Below, one piece after another: positions 45,573-56,007 of a DNA stretch of 64,000 nt. The position numbers and the translations under genes are program-made. A model generated the notes under the pieces. That model saw only the letters and a program-made list of their open reading frames with translations. It was not told the origin of the DNA and did not search any database. The stretch spans positions 2,391,173 to 2,455,172 of the forward strand of contig NZ_CP063141.1 of NCBI RefSeq assembly GCF_014961315.1. The letters run 5' to 3'. Origin of the DNA: Thermoflavifilum sp. (lineage in GTDB: Bacteria; Bacteroidota; Bacteroidia; Chitinophagales; Chitinophagaceae). Positions within the stretch are counted from its first letter, which is position 1. Each line of letters starts with the position of its first letter.

Positions 45573-48026
45573 AGTTCTGGAAGGTGCAGCTACAAGTCGG
45601 CTTTGCTTTTTTCGATCGACGGGTTTCTTTTCCAGTGCCAGTTGCAGGGCTTCTTCCATGCGTGCCACATAGATGATTTTTAATCCTTTCAGATAGCGGG
45701 CATCAATTTCTTCCACATCCTTTTTATTTTCCTGACAGAGGATCACCTGTTTAATGCCCGATCGCCGTGCAGCCAGAATTTTTTCTTTGATTCCGCCCAC
45801 GGGCAACAATTCACCGCGCAGGGTAATCTCGCCGGTCATGGCCAGGTAAGGCTTCACTTTTCTACCCGTGAATGCAGAAGTAAGGGAGGTGAGGATGGCA
45901 ATGCCTGCGCTGGGGCCGTCTTTGGGTACGGCGCCTTCCGGAACATGGATATGTACATTTTTCTGCTGGAACAGGCCGGGGTCGATGCCATAAAGCTCGG
46001 CATGGGATTGCAGGTAGCTCAACGCCGTCATGGCCGATTCTTTCATGATATTGCCCAGGTTACCCGTAATTTTTAATTCGCCTTTGCCCTCGCTGAGACC
46101 CACTTCAATGAAAAGGATTTCACCGCCCACAGGTGTCCAGGCCAGGCCTATAGCCACGCCGGGCGGGTTATCGGCATGATATATTTCATTTGTGAACCGC
46201 GGCTTACCCAGCACTTGTTGTATCCAGGTTTCATCTATTTTTTCCGGTAGTTTGCCGTTGAGCACCTTTTCTTTGGCCAGATGCCGCATGACGGCAGCCA
46301 GCTGGCGGTCGAGCTCGCGCACCCCGCTTTCCCGGGTATAATGTTGAATGATGTAAGTAATGATTTTAGTCGGAATGTGCACCTGTTCATCTTTCAGTCC
46401 ATGTGCCTCTTTTTGTTTTTGAATCAAATGACGACGGGCGATTTCCACTTTTTCTTCGAGGGAATATCCGCTGAGCTCGATGATTTCCAGTCGATCGCGC
46501 AGGGCGGGGTGAATGGTGCTGATGTCGTTGGCCGTAGCGATAAACATCACGCGCGACAGATCGTATTCCAGCTCCAGATAATTATCGTAAAAGCTATGGT
46601 TTTGTTCGGGGTCGAGCACTTCCAGCAGGGCAGAGCTGGGGTCGCCACGAAAATCGCTGCCCACCTTGTCAATTTCATCTAAGATCATCACCGGGTTAGA
46701 GCTTTTGGCCTTGCGGATGGATTGCAGGATCCGACCGGGCATGGCGCCGATGTAGGTTTTCCGGTGGCCGCGTATTTCGCTTTCGTCGTGCAATCCGCCC
46801 AGGCTCAGCCGCACGTATTTACGTCCGATAGCCCTTGCTATGGATTTCCCTAATGAGGTTTTGCCGATGCCGGGAGGACCCACAAAGCAGAGGATGGGCG
46901 ACTTCATATCGCCTTTCAGCTTCAGCACGGCCAGGTATTCCAGGATGCGCTCCTTGATTTTGTCCATGTCGTAATGATCCTCATCCAGAATCTTGCGGGC
47001 CTTTTTTAGATCGTAATAGTCTTCGGTATATTCCTGCCAGGGCAGGTCGAGCATGAAATCGAGATGGTTGTAAATCACCGAATAGTCGGGCGTTGACGGA
47101 TGCATGCGTTCCAGCTTTTCGATTTCTTTCTGGAACAATTCGCGAGCGGCTTCGGTCCATTTTTTTTCCGCAGCCCGCTTTTGCATTTCCTTCAGTTCTT
47201 TTTCGTTGGCATCGCCGCCCAGTTCTTCTTTGATCGATTTGAGTTGTTGCTGCAGGAAGTATTCCCGTTGTTGCCGGTCGATATCGGCTTTGGTGCGGCT
47301 GGTGATTTTGTTTTTGAGTTCGGCTAATTGCAATTCGGTTTGCAATAGCTTGATCAGCATTTCTGCACGAGCCTTCAGTTGATCGGTTTCGAGCAGTTGT
47401 TGTTTTTCTTTGATTTCACTGTTCAGGTTCGATGCCACAAAATGAATCAGAAACGAAGGGTGCTCAATGTTGCGCAGGATAATGGTAGCTTCCGATGGAA
47501 TATTGGGTGAAAGCTGAATGAGTTGACTCGCCAGATCTTTAATCGTGGATATATAGGCTTCGAATTCTTTTTCATTTTCGGGTTGTACATCCTGCAATAA
47601 GGTATAACGCACCTTAAAGAAAGGCTCTTCACTGCTGACTTCACGAATGCGAAACCGGAGCCTGCCCTGAATGATGATGGTGGTACCACCATCGGGCATG
47701 CGGATGAGCTTCACGATACGGGCAATGGTACCCACCTGCGCAAGATCCTGCGGACCCGGATCTTCAATTGAAGGATCAACCTGCGCTACTGCACCAATCA
47801 ACCTGTTGTGACGATAGGCCTCATGTACGGCTTTAATGGATTTATCCCGACCCACCGTAATGGGCAACACCACACCCGGGAATAACACCGTATTTCGCAA
47901 AGGCAATAGCGGTAATTCTTCCTCAAGTGCTTGCACATCCTGTTCGGTATCGCTGTCCTCATTCAACGGAAATAAGGGCATATACTCCATCTCTTCATCC
48001 GGATTATCCACATAAAATCTATTCAT
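45567..48026 (-). CDS. lon: ATP-dependent protease La
   Basis: A 819-residue Lon protease from the ATG at 48026; the 18 residues encoded upstream are less likely to be used. It has the LAN substrate-binding domain ([20 protein letters not shown]), a long coiled region, the AAA+ Walker [10 protein letters not shown] and Walker B, and the catalytic Ser-Lys protease domain with [14 protein letters not shown]. It degrades misfolded and regulatory proteins in the cytosol. A 154-bp region upstream holds the terminator of the next gene and no recognised heat-shock element. Confidence 0.96.
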   Translation of the reverse strand: MNRFYVDNPDEEMEYMPLFPLNEDSDTEQDVQALEEELPLLPLRNTVLFPGVVLPITVGRDKSIKAVHEAYRHNRLIGAVAQVDPSIEDPGPQDLAQVGTIARIVKLIRMPDGGTTIIIQGRLRFRIREVSSEEPFFKVRYTLLQDVQPENEKEFEAYISTIKDLASQLIQLSPNIPSEATIILRNIEHPSFLIHFVASNLNSEIKEKQQLLETDQLKARAEMLIKLLQTELQLAELKNKITSRTKADIDRQQREYFLQQQLKSIKEELGGDANEKELKEMQKRAAEKKWTEAARELFQKEIEKLERMHPSTPDYSVIYNHLDFMLDLPWQEYTEDYYDLKKARKILDEDHYDMDKIKERILEYLAVLKLKGDMKSPILCFVGPPGIGKTSLGKSIARAIGRKYVRLSLGGLHDESEIRGHRKTYIGAMPGRILQSIRKAKSSNPVMILDEIDKVGSDFRGDPSSALLEVLDPEQNHSFYDNYLELEYDLSRVMFIATANDISTIHPALRDRLEIIELSGYSLEEKVEIARRHLIQKQKEAHGLKDEQVHIPTKIITYIIQHYTRESGVRELDRQLAAVMRHLAKEKVLNGKLPEKIDETWIQQVLGKPRFTNEIYHADNPPGVAIGLAWTPVGGEILFIEVGLSEGKGELKITGNLGNIMKESAMTALSYLQSHAELYGIDPGLFQQKNVHIHVPEGAVPKDGPSAGIAILTSLTSAFTGRKVKPYLAMTGEITLRGELLPVGGIKEKILAARRSGIKQVILCQENKKDVEEIDARYLKGLKIIYVARMEEALQLALEKKPVDRKKQSRLVAAPSRTS

Positions 48027-48120
48027 ATGCTTTCCATGCAATCGGTGAATCAAAACAATCTTTTGCTGGTAAAGATACAAGAGAAATCAGCAATCTGCGA
48101 TTGCCGCCTGCAAAGTAATA

Positions 48121-48156
48121 CAAAAAAGCTCATCCATCCACCGGGATGAATGAGCT
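48121..48156 (-). terminator. Strong intrinsic terminator of the OMP gene
   Basis: Read on the minus strand, a 13-bp stem (48156-48144 with 48139-48127, one G-T pair) with a 4-nt loop is followed by TTTTTTG. It lies 25 bp after the stop of the outer-membrane barrel gene and before lon. Confidence 0.85.
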
Positions 48157-48180
48157 CTTGCAAAAAGGCTTTACACGCTA

Positions 48181-48786
48181 TCAGAAAGTGAATCCCAAAC
48201 CCACCTGAATGGCCTGACTTTTCCAGTTATCACGGTTATCAATATCATTGATGTTTGAAAGGCCAATCACGTAGCGGGCATGTACATTCAAGCGTGCGGG
48301 AAGCTCAATCCAGATGCCTCCGACCATTGAAAAATCTCCTTTCTTAAAAGCATCTTTACCGTTCTGAAATAAATTTTCCTGATCATTCATCAGGATACCA
48401 TATTGCGGGCCCACCTGAATAAAGAAATGATTTGTTACACCTATGCTGGCCAGCAGGGGAATGCTCAGATAATTTAATCTGATGTTTTTCCGGTAATCTG
48501 GATTAGCAATATCATTATAGATATCCCCGAAATGATTACTCACTGTGGAAGTCGATTGCACGAAATTCAATTCGGGCTGCAGGGCAAACAGGCGTGAAAT
48601 CTGCAGTTTCGCATAGGCGCCGAGAGAATAATTTAATTTGAATGCATCGGAATACGATTGTCCGTCAATTTTTGTAAGATTTGCATCGGCTTTGATACCC
48701 AGATGAATACCCGGTTTGGTCGCCTGCTGAGCGAATGCAGGGACAAGGATAACCATACACATGGTCGTTAAGAGCGTCCGTTTCAT
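48181..48786 (-). CDS. Small outer-membrane beta-barrel protein
   Basis: A 201-residue protein from the ATG at 48786, with signal peptide MKRTLLTTMCMVILVPAFAQQ. It has eight to ten amphipathic strands (GIHLGIKADANLTKIDG, LNYSLGAYAKLQ, LNYLSIPLLASIG, RYVIGLSNIND) and ends in the C-terminal aromatic GLGFTF typical of barrel assembly. It matches the porin/OmpW-like outer-membrane family common in Bacteroidota. Function is unknown. A strong terminator follows, so it is a single-gene unit. Confidence 0.82.
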   Translation of the reverse strand: MKRTLLTTMCMVILVPAFAQQATKPGIHLGIKADANLTKIDGQSYSDAFKLNYSLGAYAKLQISRLFALQPELNFVQSTSTVSNHFGDIYNDIANPDYRKNIRLNYLSIPLLASIGVTNHFFIQVGPQYGILMNDQENLFQNGKDAFKKGDFSMVGGIWIELPARLNVHARYVIGLSNINDIDNRDNWKSQAIQVGLGFTF

Positions 48787-48974
48787 AATGCCATGATTTT
48801 GAGGTGAAAAATGTTTATTGCAAGATAAAACCAAAATTATACCAACTTATTTTCCAGGCATACATTTCCAAAGCAAATTTCCAATCTTCTTTAACAAATG
48901 GCTAACAACTCTTAACAACTTATTATTTCTTTATTGCACAAACGCGCAAGAATTTTGGAGCGAAATATGTCGCT

Positions 48975-50312
48975 ATGTATATCGGGAACGGTAAATGCTG
49001 TAGATTCCAGCTTTTTCCTGGCTACATCGATTTTTTTCTCCTCATAGTATTTTTTAGTTATTTTTTTTCTATTTCAGTTTCTGCCCAATCTTTTTCACCT
49101 GTAAAAGTTTATCAGGATACGTTACGGCTCAGCCTGGAGCAGGCCGATTCAATGTTTTTGCAGCATAACCTCGAATTGCTCGCTCAGCAGTATCAGGTAG
49201 ATGCGGCCCGGGCAGCTATTCTGCAGGCCAGATTGTGGAATAATCCCAATTTAGCCGTTACGCAGGGATTGTATAATCCTGAGAATAAAAAATGGATTGA
49301 TTTGAGTCGTTCCGGAGAAACGGCCCTTCAGCTCCAGCAGCTGATTTTACTTGCCGGGAAAAGAAACAAACAGATTTTAATCGCCCGCGATCAGTATCAA
49401 TGGAATGTATATGCACTTTTTGATTTGATGCGTACCCTGCGCTATACCCTGCATGCAGATATGTTTCAGTTATATTACGCACAACAATCCCTTAATCTAT
49501 ATGCCTATGAAATACAGTCGTTCCACCATCTAGCCGATGTGTTACGTGAGCAATACCAGAAGGGATTTGCTGCAAAAAAAGAAGTGCTGCGCATACAGGC
49601 CCAGCTGCTGGATTTACAGAATCAATATGTATCACAGCAACAACAGATTGCGGATATTGAAGCCGAACTGGCCACCTTACTTAGCGTCCCACGGAGCTAT
49701 GTTATTCCCATATTGCAAACAGATAGCTTATTGCTTCAGGATGTGCGACAATACGCACTGACAACACTTATTGATTCCGCCCTGAATAATCGAGCAGATG
49801 TACAGATGGCTGGTATGAATGTGAAGATGAGTCAACATAACCTGCAATTACAAAAAGCACAGGCCGTACCGGACCTGTTGCTGGCCGTTGGGTATGATAA
49901 AAACGGCAGCTATGTGCCTAACGCTAATTTAATCTCAGCCGGTTTTGATATTCCCTTATTTAATCGCAACCAGGGAAATATACAGGCTGCAAAAAGCATG
50001 GTGCAGTATCAGCAAACCCAGCTACAGCAGGCAAGAGAAGCGGTAATCACAGAAGTAACAGATGCCTATCAGCAAGCCTTGCATGCACAGCAACTTTACC
50101 AATCGGTGGATACATCTTTTTATACCTCGTTTCAGCACATGCTGGAAGAAGTTAACCTGAACTACCAGCATCGCAATATCAGTATGCTTGAATTGCTTGA
50201 TATGTACGATGCTTATAAACAAGCGGTGCTCGACTATCAGCAGGCACAGCTCAACAGATTACAAACCCTGGAAAAATTGAATTATGTAGTAGGTCGTACT
50301 GTTTATCATTAA
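48975..50312 (+). CDS. TolC family outer-membrane efflux channel (CusC-like)
   Basis: The 445-residue protein has an N-terminal signal region (FFLLIVFFSYFFSISVSAQS) preceded by an unusually long charged stretch. Two structural repeats of TolC follow, each with long helical hairpins (DSMFLQHNLELLAQQYQVDAARAAIL and RADVQMAGMNVKMSQHNL). It forms the outer-membrane pipe of the efflux system encoded with the next two genes. The start at 48975 is the only good ATG, but it makes an odd N-terminus. Confidence 0.85.
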   Translation: MYIGNGKCCRFQLFPGYIDFFLLIVFFSYFFSISVSAQSFSPVKVYQDTLRLSLEQADSMFLQHNLELLAQQYQVDAARAAILQARLWNNPNLAVTQGLYNPENKKWIDLSRSGETALQLQQLILLAGKRNKQILIARDQYQWNVYALFDLMRTLRYTLHADMFQLYYAQQSLNLYAYEIQSFHHLADVLREQYQKGFAAKKEVLRIQAQLLDLQNQYVSQQQQIADIEAELATLLSVPRSYVIPILQTDSLLLQDVRQYALTTLIDSALNNRADVQMAGMNVKMSQHNLQLQKAQAVPDLLLAVGYDKNGSYVPNANLISAGFDIPLFNRNQGNIQAAKSMVQYQQTQLQQAREAVITEVTDAYQQALHAQQLYQSVDTSFYTSFQHMLEEVNLNYQHRNISMLELLDMYDAYKQAVLDYQQAQLNRLQTLEKLNYVVGRTVYH

Positions 50313-50323
50313 TTCACCTTTTC

Positions 50324-51433
50324 ATGTTTATGAAAAACGATTCAATCATGCGTAATAGCTTGAATATCGTCATAGTGTTTTCTTTGTTTGCATGTATGGC
50401 CTGCAAACATACACAACCACCATCACAACCAGCAAATGATTTTCCTGTTGCAGATTCGATAATGGCAACCATACCGCTTGACACCGTGGTGATGAAACCT
50501 TTTTTAGATGCAGTGACCTTGAATGGGAAAGTAACGGCAAATGAAAATAAAGTGATTCGCATTTTCCCGATGGTAAGCGGAAAGGTTGTACAGGTAAAGG
50601 TTTCGTTAGGCGATTATGTTCATCGCGGACAGGAACTGGCTACCATCATGAGCGGGGAAATAGCATCATATCAGGCCGATCTGGTTCAGGCAAGTTCAGA
50701 TGTAAATATCGCCAAAAAGAATCTGGATGCTACAAAAGATTTATATGAAGGTGGATTGGCTTCTGCAAAAGATTATGCAACTGCACAGGCACAGTACGAG
50801 TCAGCACTCGCCAATCTCAAACGAGTACAGGAATTATTGCAAATTAACAATGGAAGCCATCAGTCATTATCCGTTATCCGTTCGCCTATCGATGGATTTA
50901 TCATCAATAAGCAGATAAATCCTGATATGATGATCAGGCCTGATAACAGTAATGAGCTGTTTACCATATCCGATCTAAAGGATGTATGGGTGATTGCTAA
51001 TGTGTATGAATCCAATATACCGGATGTGCACGAAAATGATAGTGTGCAGATCACCACACTCGCTTATCCGGGCAAAATATTCAAAGGACGCATCAGCCAG
51101 ATGATGCATGTACTCGATCCGGTAAACAAGGTGATGCAGGTACGCATTGTATTACCGAATCCAGATTATTTGCTCAAACCTGAAATGTTTGCAAGCGTTA
51201 CAGTCGTTCATCCCGAAAAAAAATTGATGATGTGTATTCCCGATAAAGACCTCATTTTCGATCATAGTCGTTATTATGTGTTGATATATCATGGTTTGCA
51301 TCATATCGAAATCAGGCCGGTAGATGTAGCCAAAGAAGTAAATGGACAGGCTTTTATCGCATCAGGACTTAAACCTGGTGAACGTATTTTGGGTGATCAG
51401 CAATTATTGATTTATCAGGCATTAAATCAATAA
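50324..51433 (+). CDS. RND efflux periplasmic adaptor lipoprotein (CusB-like)
   Basis: A 369-residue membrane-fusion protein. A lipobox-like LFAC at about residues 23-26 suggests a lipoprotein. The barrel-sandwich/lipoyl motif is clear in VIRIFPMVSGKVVQVKVSLGDYVHRGQ and SVIRSPIDGFI, with a helical hairpin in between, then the beta-barrel strand VWVIANVYESNIPDV. It lies 11 bp after the TolC gene and 7 bp before the RND pump, so the three form one operon. Confidence 0.88.
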   Translation: MFMKNDSIMRNSLNIVIVFSLFACMACKHTQPPSQPANDFPVADSIMATIPLDTVVMKPFLDAVTLNGKVTANENKVIRIFPMVSGKVVQVKVSLGDYVHRGQELATIMSGEIASYQADLVQASSDVNIAKKNLDATKDLYEGGLASAKDYATAQAQYESALANLKRVQELLQINNGSHQSLSVIRSPIDGFIINKQINPDMMIRPDNSNELFTISDLKDVWVIANVYESNIPDVHENDSVQITTLAYPGKIFKGRISQMMHVLDPVNKVMQVRIVLPNPDYLLKPEMFASVTVVHPEKKLMMCIPDKDLIFDHSRYYVLIYHGLHHIEIRPVDVAKEVNGQAFIASGLKPGERILGDQQLLIYQALNQ

Positions 51434-51440
51434 GCCGTAT

Positions 51441-54400
51441 ATGTCAAAATTCATTCGTGGTATTGTAGCTTTTTCGCTGAAAAATCGGTTTTTCATTTTT
51501 TTCATCACGCTGATTTTGTTGATTGCGGGTATCATCAGTTTTAAGCAGATGCCTATTGAAGCATTTCCTGATGTAACCAATACCCAGATCACCATCATCA
51601 CCCAGTGGCCGGGTCGTAGTGCAGAAGAGGTAGAAAAGTTTGTTACGATCCCCATTGAGATTGCCATGAATCCCGTACAGAAAAAGATAAGTCTGCGATC
51701 TACGAGCATATTCGGTTTGTCGGTTGTTACCATCATTTTTCAGGATCATGTTACCGATCAGGAAGCCCGCATGCAGGTCAACTATTTACTTCCCGATGCA
51801 GATTTGCCAGATGGGGTTACGCCAGTTGTACAGCCTCCGACCACACCTACCGGTGAAATTTATCGTTACACGCTGGAAAGCAAATTTCGCAATCCTCGAG
51901 AGCTGAAAACCATCAACGACTGGGTTGTTGATCGTGAATTGCGATCGGTTCCCGGTGTGGCCGACATTGTGAGCTTTGGAGGGATGGTGAAGACCTATGA
52001 AGTGCAGGTTAATCCACAAAAACTGCAGGATTTAGGTATCACACCTCTGGATGTTTACTCAGCCATCGCACGAAGCAATATCAATATCGGAGGAGATATC
52101 ATTGAGAAGAATAATCAGGCTTATGTGGTTAGAGGAATAGGATTGTTGAATGATATCCATGAAATTGAAAATGTTATCGTTACCCAGATCAATGGTGTAC
52201 CTGTACTGGTAAAAGATATTGCACATGTCGTTATTTCCAATTTACCTCGATTAGGCGAAGTGGGTAGAACAGATGCCATCGATTCTGCTGGTAAAAGAAT
52301 TATCCGTGATGAACCCGATGCTGTAGAAGGTATAGTGCTCATGCGAAGAGGTGAAAACCCTGATGAGGTGATTGCCGGACTTAAACAAAAGATTCAACAA
52401 CTGAATGATCATATTCTTCCTGCCGATGTAAAAATCGTCCCATATTATGATCGTGAAGATCTGATTCATTACGCCACACATACGGTGTTGCACAACATGA
52501 TTGAAGGGATCCTGCTGGTTACCCTGATTGTTTCTCTGTTTATGTTCAACTGGCGCACCACGTTGATTGTAGCCGTGGTGATTCCCTTATCCTTGTTTTT
52601 TGCATTTATGTGCCTGCGCTTGATGGGTATGTCCGCTAATCTGCTATCCTTAGGTGCCGTTGATTTTGGAATCATCATCGATGGAGCGGTGATTATGGTG
52701 GAAGGCATGTTCGTGCTACTCGATCATAAGGCCGGGGAAATAGGCATGGAACGGTTTAACAAGCTTGCTAAAATGGGTATGATCAAGCGGAGAGGAGGAC
52801 AGTTAGGTAAATCCATCTTTTTTGCGAAGCTGATTATCATTATGGCATTGGTGCCTATATTTTCTTTTCAGAAGGTGGAAGGAAAGATGTTTTCGCCTCT
52901 GGCCTATACACTGGGATTTGCCTTGCTTGGCGCTTTATTTTACACCCTGACTCTTGTACCGGTACTCATTCATTTATTGTTATATAAAAATGTACGGGAA
53001 AAACGTAATCCATTTGTGGATTTTACCACCAGATGGGTGATGCGGTCCTTTCGGTTCACGTTTCAACATAAGCGTGCTACATTAATCATCTCATCAGTAG
53101 TAGTTATTATCGGTTTATATGCATTTCACTGGCTGGGTACTGAATTTTTGCCTGAGCTCAATGAAGGTTCCTTGTGGATACGCGCCCAATTGCCCTACAG
53201 TGTGTCGTTACAAAAAGCTGTTGAAGTTGCCAATCAAATGCGTGAGATCCTGATCTCTTTTCCTGAAGTAACCAAAGTAGTATCGCAAACAGGTCGACCG
53301 GACGATGGGACTGATGTAACCGGATTTTACAACATAGAGTTCGACGTGGCGCTGAAACCCCGATCTGAATGGACTTCCCACCTTAGCGAAGATCGACTGA
53401 TTGCCGATATGCAACGAAAATTATCCGTTATTCCCGGTGCAGATTTAAACTTTTCTCAGCCCATTATGGATAATGTTGAAGAAGCCGTATCAGGTGTGAA
53501 GGGATCGATTGTGGTAAAAGTGTTCGGAGATTCATTAAACTATATGGAAAACACGTGTACGCAAATTGCCGATATACTGAGAACGGTAAAAGGAATTGAA
53601 GACGTGGGTGTGATTAGAAATCTCGGTCAACCCGAATTACGGATTGACTTAAATCAACAAAAAATGGCCATGTATGGAGTTACCACGCAGGATGCACAAA
53701 CAGTTACCGAAATGGCTATTGGTGGAAAGGCTGCCACGCAGCTCTATGAAGGTGTTGAGCATTTTGATATTCGCATCAGATTTCCGGAGCAATTCAGGAA
53801 AAATGCTGATGATATCGGCAATTTGCTGGTGCCTACCATTAGAGGTACACAGGTGCCTTTAAAAGAGATTGCTGCTATCAGTACGAGAACCGGACCCTGC
53901 TTGATTTTTCGGGATAATCATCAGCGGTATTCAGCCGTGAAGTTTTCCGTTAGAGGGAGGGATATGGGAAGTGCTGTTGCCGAAGCTCAGCGCAAAGTAA
54001 ATGCAGCTATTCATTTGAAAAAAGGTTATACGATGATGTGGCAGGGAGATTTTGAAAATGAACAGCGTGCATCTAAACGATTGCGACAGGTAGTACCCAT
54101 CAGTTTATTGCTTATTTTCATTTTGCTCTATTCTATGTTTGGTAATGTCAAAGATGCAGGTCTGGTATTTCTCAATATTCCTTTTGCTATTGTCGGTGGA
54201 ATCGCCGCCTTGCTTGTTACACATACCAACTTTAGCATTTCTGCAGGAATCGGATTTATTGCCTTGTTTGGCATCTGTATCCTGGTAGGAGTATTGTTGA
54301 TTGGAGCATTCAAAGAGCGACTCGATAAATGGGTGCATCAGCCAGGAGCATTGACACGTGCGATTCGGGAGGGTGTGCGTGCATATATACGACCGGTGTT

Positions 54401-54611
54401 GATGACGGCTTTGATGGATATATTAGGATTGTTACCTGCGGCTGTTTCCACCGGTATTGGTTCGGAAAGTTCTCGCCCCCTGGCAAGAGTGGTGATAGGC
54501 GGACTCATTTTTGCTACAGCATTTTCATTGCTTGTATTTCCGCTTATCTTTCAGATGGCCTATCGAAAAGTGGATTTGAGAGAGGCTTCAGCTACGGAGA
54601 ATAATACATAA
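51441..54611 (+). CDS. CusA/CzcA family heavy-metal efflux RND pump
   Basis: The 1056-residue inner-membrane pump has the usual two halves with large periplasmic loops. The HME-RND proton relay is intact in VDFGIIIDGAVIMVE: Asp408, Asp414 and Glu421. The N-terminal MPIEAFPDVTNTQITIITQWPG and WIRAQLP segments are characteristic of the metal-efflux class. It expels metal ions using proton flow, with the preceding adaptor and channel. Whether the metal is Cu/Ag or Co/Zn/Cd cannot be decided from the residues inspected. No metal regulator is adjacent. Confidence 0.93.
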   Translation: MSKFIRGIVAFSLKNRFFIFFITLILLIAGIISFKQMPIEAFPDVTNTQITIITQWPGRSAEEVEKFVTIPIEIAMNPVQKKISLRSTSIFGLSVVTIIFQDHVTDQEARMQVNYLLPDADLPDGVTPVVQPPTTPTGEIYRYTLESKFRNPRELKTINDWVVDRELRSVPGVADIVSFGGMVKTYEVQVNPQKLQDLGITPLDVYSAIARSNINIGGDIIEKNNQAYVVRGIGLLNDIHEIENVIVTQINGVPVLVKDIAHVVISNLPRLGEVGRTDAIDSAGKRIIRDEPDAVEGIVLMRRGENPDEVIAGLKQKIQQLNDHILPADVKIVPYYDREDLIHYATHTVLHNMIEGILLVTLIVSLFMFNWRTTLIVAVVIPLSLFFAFMCLRLMGMSANLLSLGAVDFGIIIDGAVIMVEGMFVLLDHKAGEIGMERFNKLAKMGMIKRRGGQLGKSIFFAKLIIIMALVPIFSFQKVEGKMFSPLAYTLGFALLGALFYTLTLVPVLIHLLLYKNVREKRNPFVDFTTRWVMRSFRFTFQHKRATLIISSVVVIIGLYAFHWLGTEFLPELNEGSLWIRAQLPYSVSLQKAVEVANQMREILISFPEVTKVVSQTGRPDDGTDVTGFYNIEFDVALKPRSEWTSHLSEDRLIADMQRKLSVIPGADLNFSQPIMDNVEEAVSGVKGSIVVKVFGDSLNYMENTCTQIADILRTVKGIEDVGVIRNLGQPELRIDLNQQKMAMYGVTTQDAQTVTEMAIGGKAATQLYEGVEHFDIRIRFPEQFRKNADDIGNLLVPTIRGTQVPLKEIAAISTRTGPCLIFRDNHQRYSAVKFSVRGRDMGSAVAEAQRKVNAAIHLKKGYTMMWQGDFENEQRASKRLRQVVPISLLLIFILLYSMFGNVKDAGLVFLNIPFAIVGGIAALLVTHTNFSISAGIGFIALFGICILVGVLLIGAFKERLDKWVHQPGALTRAIREGVRAYIRPVLMTALMDILGLLPAAVSTGIGSESSRPLARVVIGGLIFATAFSLLVFPLIFQMAYRKVDLREASATENNT

Positions 54612-54695
54612 GCACACGACAAATGTTTAGGGCAGCTCCATCTGAATCCCGTATTCAATTTACCTGAACAAAGGCAGCGGTAAGCAATCCGCATT

Positions 54696-55208
54696 TTATT
54701 TCATCCACACGGGAGGTTCATCGGCAGATGGACCATACAGGCCAGGCACGGATATATTCAACAAACGCAGATAAATGATCAATTCGGCCCGATGATGAAT
54801 CATATGATGCAGACCCAGCCAGCGGATTGCTTGCATGCGATTGGCTTGCAGGATGATGACGTCGCCATTGCGTAATGTCCAGCTCTGCTGTAAATATGTT
54901 TCATCTGCAGCATGCAGGGATTGAAATACCTGTTCATGCATATCTTTAGCTGCTGCAATCAACGCCTGCTGTGTCGCGACGGGTTGTGGACGACGCGGAG
55001 GAAGTTTTGAGAAATCTAATTCCGGTTCCTGAAGTACAAACAGCATGATTCTGGGCAGGGTAGCAACGTGATGGGCTAATTCACCCAGTGTGTACGATTT
55101 TTCATGTGGCTTCCATGAAAAATGGTCCTCGGGCACACGCTGCAGCGTGAGAGATGTAAGACCAAATTCTCTTTCAAGGTCCTGTACCAGGCCTGTTTTC
55201 GTATTCAT
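54696..55208 (-). CDS. DinB family protein
   Basis: A 170-residue four-helix-bundle protein of the DinB/YfiT type. Typical segments are VPEDHFSWKPHEKSYTLGELAHHVATLP, with a metal-ligand His, and IRWLGLHHMIHHRAELIIYLRLL, with the two later His residues. Many members are thiol-dependent metalloenzymes such as bacillithiol transferases; the cofactor in this organism is unknown. It lies 61 bp downstream of the NUDIX gene on the same strand. Confidence 0.85.
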   Translation of the reverse strand: MNTKTGLVQDLEREFGLTSLTLQRVPEDHFSWKPHEKSYTLGELAHHVATLPRIMLFVLQEPELDFSKLPPRRPQPVATQQALIAAAKDMHEQVFQSLHAADETYLQQSWTLRNGDVIILQANRMQAIRWLGLHHMIHHRAELIIYLRLLNISVPGLYGPSADEPPVWMK

Positions 55209-55269
55209 AAAGTAACAAATAAAAATGAAAAAATGAACGTATGTATGCTGAATTCATGAGTATCTAAGC

Positions 55270-55908
55270 TCATGTTGTATATCCGGCACAATAAAACACA
55301 TATCGAATCGTACCATAGCTATAGCGAAGATATTTCTCGATATGAACAGGCTTGATCCATTGCACATCCAGAATATCCTCTTCAATCTGCGGAACCGTTA
55401 ATTCAGTACCCGTAAACTGCATTTTAAACCAGTGTGTTTTTTTAAGGATCTGTTCATTTGTATGTCGATCCGTGTACACATGATAGGTATGACAGATGAA
55501 TCGTTCAATCGCTACATGATACAGGCCCGTTTCTTCATGCACTTCCCTGAGGGCGGTTTGCTTCGGATCATCGCCCGGTTCAATCTTTCCTTTCGGCAAA
55601 TCCCATTTACCCCATCGAAAAATCAATAACACATCCTGTTGTGCATCTGTAATCAATCCACCGGCCGCTTCGCGCATCACATAACGTTTTGCAATATCCT
55701 GGAATACAGTACTGGTATCATTTGATAGCATGATACAGGCTTCAGTTGTGCCCTGTTGCAGTTGATTGATCATGGTTTGTAGATCGAGTTTATCGATATC
55801 TACAAGATATTCCTGGCGCGATGATGGTAAAATACATTCAGGTATATCCTGCAATTGTTCACATATTATCAATGGCCGTTCCTGTATCCAGATGATCAAT
55901 GGTTCCAT
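55270..55908 (-). CDS. NUDIX hydrolase with extended N-terminus
   Basis: A 212-residue protein whose C-terminal two thirds is a NUDIX domain with box GKIEPGDDPKQTALREVHEETGL at about residues 103-125. The first acidic position of the box is Asp rather than Glu. The N-terminal 75 residues form a separate small domain of unknown role. Substrates are nucleoside diphosphate-linked compounds, possibly a dinucleotide polyphosphate; the sequence does not decide. It is divergent from pyrE. Confidence 0.85.
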   Translation of the reverse strand: MEPLIIWIQERPLIICEQLQDIPECILPSSRQEYLVDIDKLDLQTMINQLQQGTTEACIMLSNDTSTVFQDIAKRYVMREAAGGLITDAQQDVLLIFRWGKWDLPKGKIEPGDDPKQTALREVHEETGLYHVAIERFICHTYHVYTDRHTNEQILKKTHWFKMQFTGTELTVPQIEEDILDVQWIKPVHIEKYLRYSYGTIRYVFYCAGYTT

Positions 55909-55995
55909 AACAATAAAATTCGTTTCAAAAATAAAATTTATTCATGGTAATGAATTACTTTTCATTCATATTCCGTTATTTCATGAAAATTTAAT

Positions 55996-56003
55996 TAGGT
56001 TTG
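55996..56003 (+). promoter_or_regulatory. -7 element immediately before pyrE
   Basis: TAGGTTTG fits TAnnTTTG and ends only 4 nt before the pyrE ATG. Transcription from here would start at or very near the ATG, giving a leaderless or nearly leaderless mRNA. No TTG at the usual distance is visible. Confidence 0.45.
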
Positions 56004-56007
56004 CAGC

